From contig JACPSF010000225.1 in assembly GCA_016193385.1 (NCBI GenBank), positions 1 through 17,241 on the forward strand: 17,241 nt of DNA. The letters run 5' to 3'. Source of the DNA: Deltaproteobacteria bacterium (GTDB taxonomy: Bacteria; Desulfobacterota_B; Binatia; UBA9968). The position numbers and the translations under genes are program-made. Positions 1-7,379 of the stretch are shown one piece after another (position 1 is the first letter of the stretch; each line of letters opens with the position of its first letter). The notes beneath the pieces were generated by a model. It did not search any database and was not told the DNA's origin. It was given only the letters and a program-made list of their open reading frames with translations.

Positions 1-1060
1 GAATGGCCTCCATAAAGGTATGGTCGATGCGGTAAGGCCCGGCGGTTCCCGCCCCGCCGATCGAGGCGCGAATGGGCTTATGGCCTCCGTAGGCGCCGGT
101 GGAGTGCACCGCCCGGAGATAGCGGGCCACCATTCGCCCGTCCCGTTTGACTCCCGTTCGGACGGTGATGACTGACGGGTGGCTGGGGTTGCCGGCTGTC
201 AGCTCCTCGCTGTAGCTCATTACTATCTTCACGGGCCGCCGCGCCTTCTGGGCGAGAAGGTAAGCGATCGGCACATCCATCGGGCCGCACTTGCCGCCGA
301 AATCCCCGCCTACATTGACCGCGTTGAGTCGGATGCGCTCCTCCGGGACGCCGATGGCCTTGGCCACCTGATTACGGGTAGCCAGGGGGGTCTTGGTGGA
401 TATCCAGACCTGGATGCGGCCGTCGTCGCCGATAGCTACAACCCCGGCGCTAGTCTCGATGTATCCTTGGTGCCGAATGGGGATGCGGAAGGTATGCTCC
501 AGGACCAGGTCCGCCTCTCGAAAGCCCTGCTCCACATTCCCTTTGCTCCAGGTTAGACGAGTCAGGCCGTTGGGCACGTCCGGAATGAGGAGTTCTTGGG
601 GAGGGCCTTCGTAGCCGGCCACGTTGTCATGGAGCCTGGGGGCGTCGGGCTGCATGGCCGCCAATGGATCGAACACGGCAGGCAACACGTCGTACTCGAC
701 CTCGATGCGCCCCAACGCTTCCTCCGCCGCGTCGGGCGTCTCGGCGGCCACCGCGGCCACACGGTCTCCCACGAACCGCACCTTGTCCCAGCAAAGCACC
801 GGTATGTCCCGGATGCTCTGGCCCGAGAGCAGGCCGGGCACGTCCTTACCTGTAACCACTGCCCGTACTCCCTCCACCTTCGCGGCGCGAGAGGCGTCAA
901 TGCGGACGATGCGAGCATGGGGATGCGGGCTGCGCAGCACTTTTCCCCACAGCATCCCAGAGAGCTTTACATCCGCAGTGTAGAGAGCGCGCCCGCTCAC
1001 CTTCTCCGCGCCCTCGACTCGCGGGATCAAGGCACCGATGATCGACTTTGCTTTGGCCAT
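1..1060 (-). CDS. Xanthine dehydrogenase / CoxL-family molybdopterin-binding subunit (5' part)
   Basis: Partial gene: it starts at 1060 and runs off the left edge, giving about 353 N-terminal residues of a protein normally near 750-800. The ATG at 1060-1058 is preceded by AAAGGAG at 8 nt. The opening MAKAKSIIGALIPRVEGAEKV and the PHPHARI stretch belong to the a/b hammerhead domain (about residues 10-130). The molybdopterin-binding domain follows, with QGYIET near residue 198 and the glycine-rich GGDFGGK near 252. Members are the large subunits of aerobic CO dehydrogenases, xanthine dehydrogenases and aldehyde or aromatic hydroxylases; they hydroxylate a carbon using water and a molybdenum cofactor, with FAD and 2Fe-2S partners. 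The residues that separate true CO dehydrogenase from other hydroxylases lie outside the window, so the substrate is unknown. No FAD or iron-sulfur subunit gene is visible here; they may lie beyond the left edge. Confidence 0.93.
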   Translation of the reverse strand, partial: MAKAKSIIGALIPRVEGAEKVSGRALYTADVKLSGMLWGKVLRSPHPHARIVRIDASRAAKVEGVRAVVTGKDVPGLLSGQSIRDIPVLCWDKVRFVGDRVAAVAAETPDAAEEALGRIEVEYDVLPAVFDPLAAMQPDAPRLHDNVAGYEGPPQELLIPDVPNGLTRLTWSKGNVEQGFREADLVLEHTFRIPIRHQGYIETSAGVVAIGDDGRIQVWISTKTPLATRNQVAKAIGVPEERIRLNAVNVGGDFGGKCGPMDVPIAYLLAQKARRPVKIVMSYSEELTAGNPSHPSVITVRTGVKRDGRMVARYLRAVHSTGAYGGHKPIRASIGGAGTAGPYRIDHTFMEAI

Positions 1061-1235
1061 CCCATGTGCTCCTTTAGATTGGATATTCCCAACCCAGCTT
1101 TTATCTCAGAATTCGACGATAGCCAACCCTTTTCTCCGAACGGGGTCACGCATGAAAAGATGATTCCGCTGAAAAACGGCTCTACCATGCTTCGACGGGC
1201 TCAGCATGAACGGAAGATCGTCAATGCTATCAATC

Positions 1236-1380
1236 TATAGTGACGGAATTAAATAAATTGACATCAAATCCCCCCTCGCTCTCCTAAATCCTCCTCTATC
1301 CCCCTTTACCAAAGGGGGAGAAAGGGGGATTTGAGGGAGGATAGGGTGATTATGGTAATTTTCTTTTTTCCTTCACTATA
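1236..1380. mobile_element. Nested palindromic element with TA-bounded inverted ends
   Basis: The ends are TATAGTGACGGAA (1236-1248) and the inverse of TATAGTGAAGGAA (1368-1380), matching at 12 of 13 positions. The inside is an imperfect long palindrome built of C-rich then G-rich tracts, centred on CCCCCTTT-ACC-AAAGGGGG at 1300-1318. TA at both borders would fit the 2-bp TA duplication of IS630/Tc1-type insertions. It lies wholly inside the 1162-1479 element. Confidence 0.6.
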
Positions 1381-1396
1381 ATACACCTTAGCAGAT

Positions 1397-1416
1397 CCCC
1401 GGACTTAAGTCCGGGG
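1397..1416. repeat. 20-bp perfect palindrome
   Basis: CCCCGGACTTAAGTCCGGGG is a perfect 20-bp palindrome without a loop. It lies just right of the nested element and inside the larger 1162-1479 element. No T-run follows, so it is not a convincing intrinsic terminator. Confidence 0.7.
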
Positions 1417-1428
1417 GAATTTACTTCC

Positions 1429-1459
1429 CGTTCGCCCTGAGCTTTGTCGAAGGGTGAAC
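1429..1459. repeat. Dispersed hairpin repeat (GTTCGCCCTGAG type)
   Basis: An imperfect inverted repeat with arms GTTCGCCCT and AGGGTGAAC around a CTTTGTCGA-like centre. A near-identical copy in the opposite orientation lies at 15431-15459, inside another miniature element. This is a REP/ERIC-like mobile hairpin. Confidence 0.65.
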
Positions 1460-1489
1460 AAGAGTTTTTCAGCGGAATCAAAAGATAGC

Positions 1490-1519
1490 TTGACACTTTT
1501 AATTACTCCGTAGTAAAAA
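1490..1519 (+). promoter_or_regulatory. Candidate sigma70 promoter for the 1627 binding-protein gene
   Basis: A perfect -35 hexamer TTGACA lies at 1490-1495. A weak -10 (TAAAAA, 1514-1519, four of six matches) follows after 18 bp. This would give a 5' leader of about 100 nt. The element starts directly after the target duplication of the mobile element, so the insertion borders the promoter. Confidence 0.35.
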
Positions 1520-1626
1520 CCGCTCACCTCATTGACGGTTGATGATCGCGGCAACTTGCTATTGGCTTTGTTAAAAAGGGGATAGGGAAGAGGACCTAAC
1601 CGAATCACCTATCTGAGGGAGGGGAT

Positions 1627-2616
1627 ATGCGTCTCAGTTCAAAGTCGGCTCTAATTCTATTGCATCTGTTTGTTTTGCCGCTGCTAGCCGGACCCGCCGA
1701 GGCTCAGCAGAGCGCAAAACTTAGGACTATCAACTACGGAGTCATTACGATATCCGCGTTAAACTGGCCCTTCTTAATTGCGGAGCACCAGGGGATGTTC
1801 CAAAGAGAAGGAGTCGATTTTGTTAGGGTGCTCGGTGAGACAACCACGATGACGTCTCAGGCGCTGGTTGCCGGGGCGATGGATTTCTCGCAGATCAATC
1901 TGGTCCAGCTATTGGCTGCAAATACGAGCGGAGCTGATCTTGTAGTCGTGGGCGGGGATGTCATGGTCCCCATCTATACCCTGATTGTGCATCCGTCGAT
2001 CAAGGGTTACGCCGAGTTGAAGGGAAAACGCTTGGCGGTCGCAGGTCCAACAGATCCTTTAAACTACGTGCTGGTGCGCATGCTCGAGGCGAACGGCCTT
2101 AAGCCGGGAGAATACGAGTTTCTTGGCCTGGGCGGAACCCCAAACCGGGTTGCCGGTGTCCAGAAAGGAGGGGTTGCCGGCGCGCTGGTCAATCAACCTT
2201 CAGATTTCAAGGCGCTCGCGGCGGGCATGGGACAGCTGGGTCGCTCAACGGATTACGTCGACAATTTTCAATACACAGTGACTGGCGCTCGTCGGGATTG
2301 GGTTCAGAAGAACAAGGACTTAGTGGTTAGATTCCTCCGCGCCTACGTCAGGGCGTGCGAATTTTTCTACAACCTGAGAAATAAGGAAACCGTCATCCGC
2401 GTTCTTATGGAGCGAGCAAAGGCCGATCGGGAAGAGGCCGTAAAAACCTACGATCTATACATGCAGACGAAGAAGACGATTCCGCAGCGTGGCGGGATCG
2501 ATCTGACCGGAGCCCGCGCCGTCGCTCAGAACTGGAAGGAGTTCGGCCTCAGGAGAGAGCCACCGCCGGTTGAGAGCGTTATAGACCTGAGCTATCTCGC
2601 TGAGGCGCAAAAGTAA
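1627..2616 (+). CDS. ABC transporter substrate-binding protein, NMT1/TauA type
   Basis: A 329-residue periplasmic binding protein of the NMT1/SsuA/TauA group, which captures small organic solutes (sulfonates, pyrimidine precursors, aromatic acids) for an ABC importer. It has a classical signal peptide: basic MRLSSK, a hydrophobic core to about residue 21, and probable cleavage after AEA at residue 26. The mature part opens with the beta-strand INYGVITISALNWPFLIAEHQGMF, typical of these proteins, followed by TMTSQALVAGAMDF and GKRLAVAGP. A strong Shine-Dalgarno, GGAGGGG, lies just upstream of the ATG. No permease or ATPase gene is adjacent, which is common for solo binding proteins in such lineages, so the ligand cannot be inferred. 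It converges on the gene ending at 2691 with 74 bp between them. Confidence 0.88.
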   Translation: MRLSSKSALILLHLFVLPLLAGPAEAQQSAKLRTINYGVITISALNWPFLIAEHQGMFQREGVDFVRVLGETTTMTSQALVAGAMDFSQINLVQLLAANTSGADLVVVGGDVMVPIYTLIVHPSIKGYAELKGKRLAVAGPTDPLNYVLVRMLEANGLKPGEYEFLGLGGTPNRVAGVQKGGVAGALVNQPSDFKALAAGMGQLGRSTDYVDNFQYTVTGARRDWVQKNKDLVVRFLRAYVRACEFFYNLRNKETVIRVLMERAKADREEAVKTYDLYMQTKKTIPQRGGIDLTGARAVAQNWKEFGLRREPPPVESVIDLSYLAEAQK

Positions 2617-2690
2617 GGGGAGGGGCGCCGACTCCCGGCACGCCGAAAGAGCGGGCGCAGCTCCCGAGCAAGGAGATTTGAAGGGGAATT

Positions 2691-3710
2691 CTACCGCTTT
2701 TCCGTCCAGAGCTTCTCCAAGAAGCCGCTTTTTTCCATCTCATCGAGATAGCGTCGGTCGATCAGATCTTGCGCCTTTATTTTCTTTGCCCGCGGGTCGG
2801 TCTGTGAGATCTCCTCGATCATCGCCTGAAGCGCCTCCGGTCTGATATCCAGCCTCGGCTCCAAAACCTTGATCTCAGCGTTGTAGGAAGCCTCCAGTAC
2901 CTTCCTATCCTTAACCCGCAACTGTTTTCCCAAAACCTTGTAGGTGAACTCCTTGTCGGTATGTAAAATCTTCGCAGCCTCTGCCATTACCCTCATGAAC
3001 TGTCCCACGACCTGCGGACGCCTCGCGATCACGGAGCGCGTGCTCACCAGGATCACCGCCGGATATGGGATGCGAAGATCGGGCCCGTACACGACGTAGT
3101 GATAGCCTTGAGCAACGGCCTTAGTATCCGTCGGCGACGTTATTGCGGCGGCATCGATGGCGCCGCTAACCAGCGCAGAAAATGTCTCGAGGTCCCCGCC
3201 GGTTTGGATGAAGGTGGAATCCCGATCAGGGTCCAGGCCGAAACGCCGGAAGGTCTGCTGAGTAAAATAGTGGCCGTTGCTGCCGATCCGGCTGATCCCG
3301 ATTTTTTTTCCTTTGAGGTCTTCAAGCCTCTTTATCTTCGGGCCGGCCAGAATACTGTGGGTTAAAACGTTTTTGATCCCGCCTATAACCACAAGATCCG
3401 TACCCCCCTGGACAAAGGCCCGGATCATCGCCACACCGCCGCCCACCGAAACCTCGGCGTCACCTCCAAGCAGCGCCGCAATCACCGGTTGACCGGAAGC
3501 TATGAATATGAGCTGGAAGTCCAGGTTGTACCTCCGAAAGATTCCGGCCTCCTGGGCAATCCAAGGCATCGAACTTGATAGCGATTGGGCAGCGTAAACG
3601 CCCGTAAGCTTGTCGGCCGCTAAAACTCTGTGGGGTCCAACACCAAATATCACCAGAATCAACAGAAAATTGGAATATCCTAGATACCGCCCAACAACGT
3701 TTCTCTTCAT
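2691..3710 (-). CDS. ABC transporter substrate-binding protein, NMT1/TauA type (last gene of selenoprotein operon)
   Basis: A 339-residue periplasmic binding protein. An upstream ATG at 3794 exists, but the start at 3710 is preferred: AGGAGG sits 8 nt before it, and it opens a proper signal peptide (MKRNVVGRY, a hydrophobic stretch to about residue 25, cleavage after VLA at residue 31). The mature protein begins DKLTGVYAAQSLSSSMPWIAQEAGIF and contains GLDPDRD and GGDLETFSALVSGAIDAAAI, typical of TauA/SsuA-like ligand pockets. It lies 68 bp downstream of the GrdE-like gene on the same strand, so it is probably co-transcribed and may supply that system's substrate. No permease or ATPase is present. 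Broken copies of its 3' end occur at 6801-6846 and 8112-8462. Confidence 0.88.
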   Translation of the reverse strand: MKRNVVGRYLGYSNFLLILVIFGVGPHRVLAADKLTGVYAAQSLSSSMPWIAQEAGIFRRYNLDFQLIFIASGQPVIAALLGGDAEVSVGGGVAMIRAFVQGGTDLVVIGGIKNVLTHSILAGPKIKRLEDLKGKKIGISRIGSNGHYFTQQTFRRFGLDPDRDSTFIQTGGDLETFSALVSGAIDAAAITSPTDTKAVAQGYHYVVYGPDLRIPYPAVILVSTRSVIARRPQVVGQFMRVMAEAAKILHTDKEFTYKVLGKQLRVKDRKVLEASYNAEIKVLEPRLDIRPEALQAMIEEISQTDPRAKKIKAQDLIDRRYLDEMEKSGFLEKLWTEKR

Positions 3711-3778
3711 GGTCACAGCCTCCTGGGATAAGAAAGCTTTTCTTAGTGTCCGAGAATTGCAGAAAGATGGGAAGGAAT

Positions 3779-5086
3779 TCAGTACGCCTTGCAACTATGG
3801 CGAGTGCCGCCCCACCAATCGATGCCATCCTGGACGTAACCCGTGTCTCCCACAAAACCAGTGGAAGGCAAGATAGAAGGGTCTCCTACCGCCAGTTCTA
3901 CGACTTCAGTATCTCCCGCCCCAATAACTTTTGCCGGCTCCGGAAAAGTGATCACACGGTCCAAATTCCCCGTCGTCACCATGGCGCTAGCCTCGGGGAC
4001 GTAGAAAACGAGGGGCGACTCGGTTCCCTCGCGGCCACCCCACTCCGGCGTTAACAAAACCGTCCTCACGCCTTTCTTTTCGCACGCCTGCACGGTCAGC
4101 ATCACATCAATGAAATTGTTTCCCGACGGGCTCATTCTGGTGATGACGGCGCCGTCTGCCTTCAGCAGCCTGGCCATCTGAGACGTACAGGCCGCCGTGA
4201 CCTGCTTCCCAAAGTCAGTCTCAAACCGAGTTCTCTGTAGAATCACCCCCAAAAAATTTAGCCGTTTCCCGTGCTCCCTGAGCAATTGCAGGATTATGGG
4301 ATGATTCATCCACTCCCAGGTGCTTGGGAATGTGCCCTTTCCTCCTCGGCGAGCGTCTGATGTTGCCGCCCCGTCCAGGAATTCATTGGGGTGGACAAGG
4401 GTAGGCAAAGATTCGCGGATGGGCAACCCATAGAAAGCGACGCCGGAATGCGGCTCGTGCCAGGCAGTCCTGCAGCCAAGGATGTAGACCACTCGTGGAA
4501 GGGAAGGATCGGTTTCGAACAGTTCAAAAACCTCCACATCCTTGGCCGTCCTCTCTCGGGTGGTCTCCGCCAGTCTCTGAGCGACCTTCAGTTCGGCCAT
4601 TTGGATAGCGGCATGGGCTTCCAGTTCAGTCACGTCGCCCTTGAGTTCGAGCATGAGCACGATATTTATCGTGGATCCGAAAGGCGTTAACTGCGCCGCC
4701 GGGCCCCACATGTCCACAAGCGCCGTTCTTCCTGCCGCTCCTCCGCTTAGGATCGTGCGCTCATACACCGCCGAGGTTATGACTGTCACACCGGATAGCC
4801 TGTTGGTCCTACCTTGACCAACAGTCTCCACGGGCCCGAGGATGCCGGGGAAAACGCATCCCGGTCCCGATACCTTTAGTCGCGGCTCCACCGCATCCCG
4901 AACACGGACGATCCTGGTCTGCTCCGTTGGAAATGCTACGTCCAAGTCGGCCCAGGTGACCCGTCCGTCCTCTAAGGCAAGGGCCACCAGCTCGTCTTTG
5001 TTAATTTCTAAAACCCCGCCCTCGTATCTTATCCGCCCGTCGAAGCGGACATCTTTCACGGGAAAGCTAGCGAGTTCCAGTCTCAT
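3779..5086 (-). CDS. grdE: Glycine/sarcosine/betaine reductase component B, GrdE-like subunit
   Basis: A 435-residue protein resembling the GrdE proprotein of clostridial glycine/sarcosine/betaine reductase. Recognisable blocks are the start MRLELASFPVKDVRF, EPRLKVSGPGCVFPG (67-81), VGQGRTNRLSGV (89-100), GPAAQLTPF (128-136), the helix with ELEAHAAIQMAELKVA (155-169), HPNEFLDGA (232-240), MNHPIILQLLREHGKRLNFLGVI (260-282) and RTVLLTPEWGGREG (341-354). In classical GrdE the proprotein is cut at a cysteine near residue 240 to form a pyruvoyl group. The equivalent stretch here, after FLDGA, has no cysteine; the nearest are 205 and 300. So the protein may not be processed, or may be cut elsewhere. 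Its Shine-Dalgarno AGGAGGG overlaps the stop of the upstream grdB-like gene (gap 11 nt), suggesting translational coupling. Confidence 0.85.
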   Translation of the reverse strand: MRLELASFPVKDVRFDGRIRYEGGVLEINKDELVALALEDGRVTWADLDVAFPTEQTRIVRVRDAVEPRLKVSGPGCVFPGILGPVETVGQGRTNRLSGVTVITSAVYERTILSGGAAGRTALVDMWGPAAQLTPFGSTINIVLMLELKGDVTELEAHAAIQMAELKVAQRLAETTRERTAKDVEVFELFETDPSLPRVVYILGCRTAWHEPHSGVAFYGLPIRESLPTLVHPNEFLDGAATSDARRGGKGTFPSTWEWMNHPIILQLLREHGKRLNFLGVILQRTRFETDFGKQVTAACTSQMARLLKADGAVITRMSPSGNNFIDVMLTVQACEKKGVRTVLLTPEWGGREGTESPLVFYVPEASAMVTTGNLDRVITFPEPAKVIGAGDTEVVELAVGDPSILPSTGFVGDTGYVQDGIDWWGGTRHSCKAY

Positions 5087-5097
5087 AAACTTCCCTC

Positions 5098-6441
5098 CTA
5101 CCCGGACGTATACGAAATGTCCGGCACGAAGACCGTAGGACCACCGACCTCTGTTTGAAGGGCCTTGAGGGCGGTCCTCACGATTTCTCGCCTCAGAGCG
5201 TGATCAGCCTCTGCGGGTTGATTCGGATCACCGCAAGGATGGGGGACCTTGGTCCCCACGACGATACGATTCGATTTCATCTGCTTCGCCAGCGTGGCCA
5301 TGGGCGTGATATGGGCCACCGGTATCCGCCCCCTCTCGATCTCTCTCGCTATCGCAGCGCCGCTGCGAGTGCAGGTCCCTCAGGTTGACACGAGCAAGGC
5401 TGCGTCTATACCTTCGGCCTTCATGTCTCGCTGGATCTCCCTGCTTATGGCCTGCATAGCGGAAATCGATCCCAGGTTGCCGGGGGTCACATAGAAATAG
5501 GGATACAGCTTCCCAAACACGCCCTCTCCCTCTATCTCCCGGCACGCGTCTAGCGGAACCCCGTAGTTCGGATTCTCGTGCATGAAGACCGTATTGTAGC
5601 CCCCGTGCAATACGTCCCACTTGGCGTCCTTCATGGAGTTCATTTTATCAATGGAGTATTTTCTCCATTGGGTATTTCTGGTCGTTTTGAACCCGTCGGG
5701 ATTGCCCGGCGCCACTACCCCAGCGGTAGTTATAAGAGCCAGACAAACCTCTTTGAGGCTGGCAATCGGAGGAGCCACGGGAATTTCTTCGACGGTTTCA
5801 ATAGCAATCTCAGTAGCAAAGGTGCGACCAGCCAGCTTGTCTAGCAAGATGTCAACGGCTCTTTCCGCGCCAGTCTTGTCAACCACGGTATCCAGCCGAA
5901 AGCCCCGGGGAATGTAGTCCTCCTCGGATGCCGGCCCTATAGCTTCCCCCTTGGCTAACCGTGAAGCGAATCGCGCCATCTTCGACAAGGCTTCCCCCAT
6001 CCCTGAGGCAGCTTCGCTCGTTGGGACGAGAAAGAATCCTTTGTCCCTGTATTGCTTGTAGAGATCTACTGCCGGGCTCTCGTCATACATGCCGCTAATG
6101 CAGGGGATATTCATGGAAGCGTTCAGAAAGTGGCAGATCTCGACGCAAGCAAAGCCATATCTGCCGGAGCCGAAGGCAGGACCCGCCACCAGCATCGTGA
6201 CACCGTATTTCCTGGCAGCCTCAAGAATCGACGCAAGCACGTCACTCTGGTGCTCGGCGAAGTAATTGTCACCGCAGACTGCTGTGACGGCAACTTCAAC
6301 CGACTCCCGGCATAGTTCGTGAAAGCGTCTGCCAGGACCCACCGCTTCTTCACGAAAACCTACGGGCGCATCGGCTTTGTCCTCACCACCGATGCCCCCA
6401 AAAAACTGGTTCACATAGTACATGGCGCGGAGGGGTGCCAT
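5098..6441 (-). CDS. grdB: Glycine/sarcosine/betaine reductase component B selenoprotein, GrdB-like, with in-frame UGA (Sec)
   Basis: One 447-residue protein if the UGA at 5382-5380 is read as selenocysteine; without read-through it would be cut at residue 353. The N-terminus APLRAMYYVNQFFGGIGGEDKAD, then VGPG, AVCGDNYFAE, VAGPAFGSGRYG, GMYDESPAVDLY and EDYIPRG, are hallmarks of GrdB. The stop codon falls in VST-U-GTCTRSGAAIAREIER, matching the family's Sec site, and gives a U-x-x-C pair (U354, C357). Coding similarity continues to the end (AHITPMATLAKQMKSNRIV, then KVPHPCGDPN). The start at 6441 is chosen for AAGGAGG 5 nt upstream, not the ATG at 6480. In clostridia GrdB binds the amine substrate and its selenol takes part in carbon-nitrogen cleavage. 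The substrate here is unknown, and no GrdA or GrdCD is in the window. It heads the operon with the GrdE-like gene. Confidence 0.9.
5353..5367 (-). promoter_or_regulatory. Bacterial SECIS hairpin downstream of the Sec UGA
   Basis: On the coding strand the 15 nt CGCAGCGGCGCTGCG form a perfect 6-bp stem with a GGC loop, starting 13 nt after the UGA. The two loop guanines fall at +19 and +20 relative to the UGA, the same distance as the GG of the loop in the E. coli fdhF SECIS. This is the expected place and size for SelB recognition. Confidence 0.75.
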
Positions 6442-7379
6442 AATAACCTCCTTCCGGTTGCAATTTCTTTTGTGCTCCACGACTGATTGACATGCCCGTC
6501 ATCTCCAAACGGGATGATAGTTCTGAGGCTCTTTTTAGCTGAGGAAGGACCTATCGTTCCGCGACTCCGTCAGCAATTCCTATGCCATCGACCTCTGGTT
6601 CTTCTTTTTTCTAAGTAATTCAGGAATTTCAGATGGTTTCAGAGCGGGGTACAGCGCGAGAGGAGCGGACTATCAGCAAGAATTAAGAAAACGGCCTCGG
6701 TTTTTTCCCGATTTGTGGAAAACTCACCGGGCGATCTGGTGTGCGGTGTCTAGTCCCTAAGGTTCGTCGTCGTGGCTTATGGGCGGAGTCGAGGAAACAT
6801 ATTCTACCGTTTTTCTGCCCAGAGCTTGTCCAAGAAGCCGCTGTTTTGGGGGGGAAAGGGACAGGCTGATTTTCGGTAAGATCCGATATGGGAAGGATTT
6901 ACAAACTCCCCAACTCTCCTTTTATCCTTCGCGCTGTCTTCTCACCCAGGTGATTGCGGTTTTCTCGGGCGACCTCGATGAGCTCGATGTCGTTTGTGCC
7001 TTTGTGACCTGCCGCCCGAAAACTGGACCATTCTGAAAGAGAGTCCTCTCTGATAACCTCCTTTCTCCCCGAATCTCTAGCGCATCCCTCTTAGACCCCA
7101 CCGAATCCCTGATCCTGGGATTCGGCCAAGCGCCACGGATCTTTGGCCTCTGTGGTGGGTGGCTCGCCTTTGAGGACCCGCACCACCTCTCGCCCCGCAT
7201 GCGTTTGGTAGTCGACCTGTGTTTTCGTCCGAATCAATCCGGGAGCTTACCGGTCCAAAGTTCTTTGAGGAAATGGGTTGGCGGTATGATCTCCGTGCCG
7301 TCATCGGCCTTACAGAGCGAGGCGGGTTAGTTAGAGCCGCGAGGGTAGCGAGTCAGCTCCCAGTGACTGTTAGCTGGTC
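6442..7379. other. Long stretch without an intact gene; holds decayed coding fragments
   Basis: The first part (6442-about 6640) should contain the promoter of the grdB operon; I could not pick convincing -35/-10 boxes. At 6801-6846 lies a remnant of a binding-protein 3' end. Minus-strand coding-like fragments at about 6925-7036 (containing GTNDIELIEVARENR) and 7091-7234 (containing VDYQTHAGREVVRVLKGEPP) end in stops but have no starts; I do not recognise their families. A perfect 9-bp stem, CCGAATCCC / GGGATTCGG with a 7-nt loop, lies at 7101-7125; without a T-run it is not an obvious terminator. Confidence 0.5.
6801..6846 (-). pseudogene. Remnant of TauA-type binding-protein 3' end
   Basis: Read on the minus strand, this stretch encodes SGFLDKLWAEKR and a stop. 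It is nearly identical to the last residues (SGFLEKLWTEKR) of the gene ending at 2691 and of the broken copy ending at 8112. Nothing upstream continues the similarity, so only the terminal dozen codons remain. Confidence 0.7.

Larger units (their letters stand above)
1162..1479. mobile_element. 318-bp transposon-like (MITE) element with 16-bp perfect terminal inverted repeats
   Basis: The left end 1162-1177 reads GATTCCGCTGAAAAAC and the right end 1464-1479 is its exact reverse complement. Both ends are flanked by the same 7 bases, AAAAGAT, at 1155-1161 and 1480-1486, as expected of a target-site duplication. The element has no open reading frame that looks like a transposase, so it would be non-autonomous. 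It contains two hairpin-prone blocks (1185-1215 and 1429-1459) and a second element at 1236-1380. The parent transposase family is not identified. Confidence 0.8.

Noticed and set aside
596..1240. Plus-strand frame of 214 codons, with other plus-strand frames across 1-1060
   Set aside because: They are antisense shadows of the molybdopterin subunit, whose minus-strand translation shows clear family motifs throughout.
1397..1416. Palindrome as an intrinsic terminator
   Set aside because: It has no loop and no T-run, and it lies inside a mobile element.
3711..3794. Upstream start at 3794 for the binding protein
   Set aside because: The start at 3710 has a good Shine-Dalgarno and an immediate signal peptide; the longer version would bury the signal peptide and overlap the grdE-like gene.
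5380..6441. GrdB-like gene as a prematurely stopped pseudogene
   Set aside because: The stop is exactly at the family's Sec position, homology continues in frame, and a SECIS-like hairpin follows.
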